Source: Burkholderiales bacterium (GTDB taxonomy: Bacteria; Pseudomonadota; Gammaproteobacteria; Burkholderiales; Thiobacillaceae). Taken from it: 17,125 nucleotides of DNA. Both the position numbers and the translations under genes were made by a program. How positions within the stretch are numbered: position 1 is the first letter of the stretch; every line of letters starts with the position of its first letter. The stretch is from positions 1 through 17,125 of the forward strand of contig SXTL01000026.1 of NCBI GenBank assembly GCA_005790965.1, in the 5' to 3' direction. Of this stretch, positions 14,085-17,125 are shown piece after piece. A model generated the notes under the pieces. The model was not told where the DNA came from. It worked only from the letters and a program-made list of their open reading frames with translations, and did not search any database.

Positions 14085-15608
14085 ATGTTTGAGGCCGCCG
14101 AGCTTGGGCATCGTGTCAGCAAGGCGGAGTATGCACGGGCCGAGCCGGCCTTGCGCGAGGCTTTGTTGCGTGCCCAGTACGCGCTCGGTGAGACCCGCCC
14201 TTTTTCGGTTGTGATCCTGTCGGCGGGCATTGACGGGGCGGGCCGCCGTGAGGCGGTTAACCTTCTCAATGCCTGGATGGACCCGCGCTTCATCAGCGTG
14301 CATGGTATGGGCAACCCTTCGGATGAGGAGGCCGAGCGTCCATCCATGTGGCGTTTCTGGCGGCGTTTGCCGGCGCGTGGCGAGATCGGCATCTTTCTCG
14401 GTACCTGGTACACCCAGCCTTTACTTGACCGGGCTTATGGCCGGATCGGATCGGCGCGCTACCACGAGGCGGTCGAGCAGATTGAACACTTCGAGCGTAT
14501 GTTGTGCGACGAAGGCGTTTTGCTGATTAAGTTTTGGTTTCACCTCTCCAAAGACCGACAACGCACCCGGCTCGAGGACCTTGAGGCCGATCCCAAGACC
14601 CGCTGGCGGGTGACCGAGCAGGACTGGCGGAACTTTTCCCGTTACAACCGGTTTCATGAGGCCAGCGAGCAGGCCATCCGGATGACGAGTCGGGCCCATG
14701 CGCCGTGGACCATCATTGATGGCAGTGAGGGGCGCTACCGCAGCCTGGCTATGGGCCGCGCCCTGCTGGAGGTCCTAGAACGGCGCTTGGCCGAGGCATC
14801 TGTGCCGAGCGTCCCTCGCCCGGCGGTATTGAGGCCTCCGGGCGGGCTGGATAACCGTCATATCCTCAATGCCTTGGATCTGGGGCAACGGCTCAAGCGT
14901 CCTGCCTACCTGCAGCAACTTGAGGTCCTGCAAGGAAGGCTCAATCTGCTAACCCGGCACAAGGCCTTCAAGCGCATGGCGGTCGTTACGCTGTTCGAGG
15001 GTAACGATGCCGCCGGCAAGGGCGGTACGATACGGCGCATCACGGGGGCGCTGGATGCCCGCCAGTACCATGTCATTCCTATCGCGGCGCCTTCCGATGA
15101 AGAGCGTGCCCACCCTTATCTGTGGCGCTTCTGGCGCCATTTGCCGCAGCGCGGGCATTTTGCGATCTTCGACCGATCTTGGTATGGCCGCGTTCTGGTC
15201 GAGCGCGTCGAGGGGTATTGCGCCGAGGTCGATTGGCAGCGCGCCTACGGTGAGATCAATGACTTTGAAGAACAGATGGCCGGGCACCAGATTGTGGTGG
15301 TGAAGTTCTGGCTGGCCATCAGTCAGGATGAACAGCTGATTCGTTTCAAGGCACGCGAGGCGACCGATTTCAAACGCTACAAGATCACACCTGAGGATTG
15401 GCGCAACCGCGAGCGCTGGGATGACTACGCGGCGGCCGTCTGCGATATGGTTGAGCGCACCGGGACAACGATCGCGCCTTGGACGCTGGTTGAGGCGAAT
15501 GACAAATACTTTGCCCGCATCAAGGTGCTGACCACGCTGTGCGAGCGTATCGAGGCGGCATTGGAAGAGGCCGAAAAACCGGTTCATAAGGGCCGAAACG
15601 CTAATTAA
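14085..15608 (+). CDS. pap: Polyphosphate:AMP phosphotransferase (PPK2 class II, two-domain)
   Basis: Transfers phosphate from polyphosphate to AMP, giving ADP. It has 507 residues made of two tandem PPK2 domains, the class II arrangement. The C-terminal domain carries the full catalytic set: Walker A EGNDAAGKGG at 305-314, Walker B region FDRSWYGR at 362-369, and the lid KRYKITPEDWRNRERW. The N-terminal domain is degenerate: SAGIDGAGRRE near 46-56 lacks the Walker lysine, and LGTWYTQ replaces DRSWYGR. This asymmetry is normal for class II and suggests a structural role for the first half. The start is 29 bases after ccmI with only a modest AGGG site, so it may ride on the ccm transcript. The function is unrelated to cytochrome maturation. 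Confidence 0.9.
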   Translation: MFEAAELGHRVSKAEYARAEPALREALLRAQYALGETRPFSVVILSAGIDGAGRREAVNLLNAWMDPRFISVHGMGNPSDEEAERPSMWRFWRRLPARGEIGIFLGTWYTQPLLDRAYGRIGSARYHEAVEQIEHFERMLCDEGVLLIKFWFHLSKDRQRTRLEDLEADPKTRWRVTEQDWRNFSRYNRFHEASEQAIRMTSRAHAPWTIIDGSEGRYRSLAMGRALLEVLERRLAEASVPSVPRPAVLRPPGGLDNRHILNALDLGQRLKRPAYLQQLEVLQGRLNLLTRHKAFKRMAVVTLFEGNDAAGKGGTIRRITGALDARQYHVIPIAAPSDEERAHPYLWRFWRHLPQRGHFAIFDRSWYGRVLVERVEGYCAEVDWQRAYGEINDFEEQMAGHQIVVVKFWLAISQDEQLIRFKAREATDFKRYKITPEDWRNRERWDDYAAAVCDMVERTGTTIAPWTLVEANDKYFARIKVLTTLCERIEAALEEAEKPVHKGRNAN

Positions 15609-15674
15609 AGTGTCATGATAAAACGCGCGATCGGCGTAAAATGACAGCAATATCCGTTTAATCTGGAGTGCATC

Positions 15675-17125
15675 ATGGCTCACCCCCTTGCTGGCCAAGC
15701 CGCGCCCGCTGAATCTCTCACTGATATCGCCGCCTTGCTTAAAGCCTATGACGATCGCCCCGATGCGAGCGTCTCGACCCAGCGGGTCGCTTTCGGCACG
15801 AGTGGGCATCGCGGCAATGCCTTTGCCAGAAGCTTTAACGCGGCGCATATCGAGGCCATCGTTCAGGCGGTGTGCGAATACCGTGCGGCCCAGGGCATCA
15901 CCGGCCCACTTTATCTGGGTAAGGACACCCATGCCTTGTCGGCTCCGGCCGAGCGCAGTGCCTTGCAGGTCTTGGCCGCCAACGGGGTGGATGTTCGATT
16001 TCAGGCCGGCGATGGTTTTACGCCTACGCCCGTGATCTCGCGCGCCATCCTGGCCTGGAACGCTGATCCCGGCCAGCCGCGCGCCGACGGCCTCGTCATC
16101 ACCCCCTCGCATAATCCACCGCAGGATGGTGGCATTAAGTACAACCCGCCACACGGCGGTCCAGCCGACACCGATGCCACCGGCTGGATCGAGCAACGCG
16201 CCAATGCTCTATTGGTGGAAGGAGGTGCTGGTGTTAAGTCGCTACCGATCGAACAGGCCCGCACTGCATCGACGACCCATGCCGAGGATTTTGTTGCGCC
16301 TTATGTCAATGATCTGGGCCATGTCATCGATATGGAAGCCATCGCCAAGGCGGGCCTGCGCATCGGCGTAGACCCCATGGGTGGCGCAGCAGTGGCCTAT
16401 TGGCAGCCGATCGCTGCGCGTTATGGGCTGAACCTCACCGTGGTCAATCCCAAGGTCGATCCGGCCTTCGCCTTCATGACGCTGGACCATGATGGCAAGA
16501 TACGCATGGACTGTTCCAGCCCTTATGCCATGGCCTCGCTGGTTGGCCTGAAGGACCAGTACGACATTGCCTGGGGTAATGACGCCGATGTCGATCGGCA
16601 CGGTATCGTCACGCCATCCAGCGGCCTGATGAACCCCAACCACTTTCTCGCCGTTGCCATTCATTACCTGCTTACCCATCGCCCGGCCTGGTCGCCCACC
16701 GCGGCCGTCGGCAAGACGCTGGTCTCTAGCGCCATGATTGACCGGGTGGTTGCCTCACTCGGCCGCACCCTGGTCGAGGTGCCGGTCGGTTTCAAATGGT
16801 TCTCGCCAGGCCTCTTTGAAGGTAGCGTTTGTTTTGGTGGTGAAGAATCCGCCGGGGCCTCCTTCCTGCGCCGCGATGGTAGCGTCTGGAGCACGGACAA
16901 GGACGGCATCATTTTGGGCTTGCTGGCCGCTGAAATCCTTGCCGTCACCGGCCAGGACCCCGGCCAGTATTACCAGATGCTGGTCGCCGAACACGGCGCC
17001 CCGGCTTACCTCCGCATCGACGCACCCGCGACGCCCGAGCAAAAGGCCGCGTTCAAGAAACTCACCGGCGACAAGGTTGCGGCCGCCACCCTGGCCGGCG
17101 ATCCTATTACCGCCCGCCTGACCCA
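15675..17125 (+). CDS. pgm: Phosphoglucomutase, alpha-D-glucose type (3'-truncated by window edge)
   Basis: Interconverts glucose-1-phosphate and glucose-6-phosphate, linking glycolysis to glycogen and envelope sugar synthesis. The first 483 codons are present, against about 546 in E. coli Pgm. The N-terminal FGTSGHRG (40-47), the phosphoserine loop TPSHNPPQDGG with Ser145 (Ser146 in E. coli), the Mg-binding DADVD (303-307) and the sugar-binding GGEESAG (388-394) are all intact. Domain IV would lie beyond the edge. The ATG at 15675 has GGAG at 15665-15668, 6 bases upstream. The 66-base gap after the PPK2 gene holds a TAAAAT hexamer (15637-15642) that could be a -10 box, and a TGTCAT/ATGACA inverted repeat. 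Confidence 0.95.
   Translation, partial: MAHPLAGQAAPAESLTDIAALLKAYDDRPDASVSTQRVAFGTSGHRGNAFARSFNAAHIEAIVQAVCEYRAAQGITGPLYLGKDTHALSAPAERSALQVLAANGVDVRFQAGDGFTPTPVISRAILAWNADPGQPRADGLVITPSHNPPQDGGIKYNPPHGGPADTDATGWIEQRANALLVEGGAGVKSLPIEQARTASTTHAEDFVAPYVNDLGHVIDMEAIAKAGLRIGVDPMGGAAVAYWQPIAARYGLNLTVVNPKVDPAFAFMTLDHDGKIRMDCSSPYAMASLVGLKDQYDIAWGNDADVDRHGIVTPSSGLMNPNHFLAVAIHYLLTHRPAWSPTAAVGKTLVSSAMIDRVVASLGRTLVEVPVGFKWFSPGLFEGSVCFGGEESAGASFLRRDGSVWSTDKDGIILGLLAAEILAVTGQDPGQYYQMLVAEHGAPAYLRIDAPATPEQKAAFKKLTGDKVAAATLAGDPITARLT

Noticed and set aside
15611..15646. Inverted repeat TGTCAT...ATGACA upstream of pgm as a possible operator
   Set aside because: The arms are only 6 bp and 24 bases apart, and I recognise no matching regulator consensus.
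14949..16196. 415-codon minus-strand frame across the end of the PPK2 gene and the start of pgm
   Set aside because: Both plus-strand genes carry complete catalytic motifs here, and the antisense protein is compositionally a shadow.

Overview
The window looks like chromosome from a sulfur-oxidising, nitrate/nitrite-respiring proteobacterium, most likely gammaproteobacterial. It is GC-rich by eye. It carries a complete System I cytochrome c maturation operon in the ccmABCDEFGHI order, a covalent-FAD flavocytochrome c sulfide dehydrogenase, and an octaheme nitrite reductase of the type best known from haloalkaliphilic Thioalkalivibrio. Taxonomy is inferred from gene content only. No tRNA, rRNA, CRISPR array, insertion sequence or phage gene was seen. 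Every gene reads rightward except the partial one at the left edge.

Layout. (1) 1-152, minus strand: N-terminus of an exported alpha/beta-hydrolase-like protein, divergent from (2) a class I [4Fe-4S] fumarase, 279-1808. (3) A periplasmic penicillin-binding endopeptidase of the PBP7 type with a lysine/alanine-rich linker, 1883-2932, ending at a hairpin terminator. (4) A self-contained respiratory unit between two terminators: an FNR-type palindrome at 3062-3075, then fccA (diheme cytochrome), fccB (flavoprotein) and an octaheme nitrite reductase gene, ending at a strong terminator at 6981-7011. (5) ccmABCDEFGHI, 7136-14055, nearly all stop/start overlapping. (6) A two-domain PPK2-type polyphosphate:AMP phosphotransferase, 14085-15608. 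(7) The first 483 codons of phosphoglucomutase, running off the right edge.

How the genes fit together. FccAB oxidises sulfide in the periplasm and delivers electrons to c-type hemes. The octaheme enzyme consumes six electrons per nitrite (to ammonium) and is also known to act on hydroxylamine and sulfite. Placing both in one unit behind an FNR-like site, with no quinol-oxidising NrfH or NrfBCD partner nearby, suggests a periplasmic sulfide-to-nitrite electron route (inference). The two cytochromes need ten covalent hemes, and the complete ccm operon next door supplies the attachment machinery. One of those hemes sits on a CXXCK site, which in E. coli needs dedicated NrfEFG factors. None is visible here, and the resident CcmF carries a Trp-to-Leu change inside its heme-handling WWD motif. 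That combination is the most interesting thing in the window.
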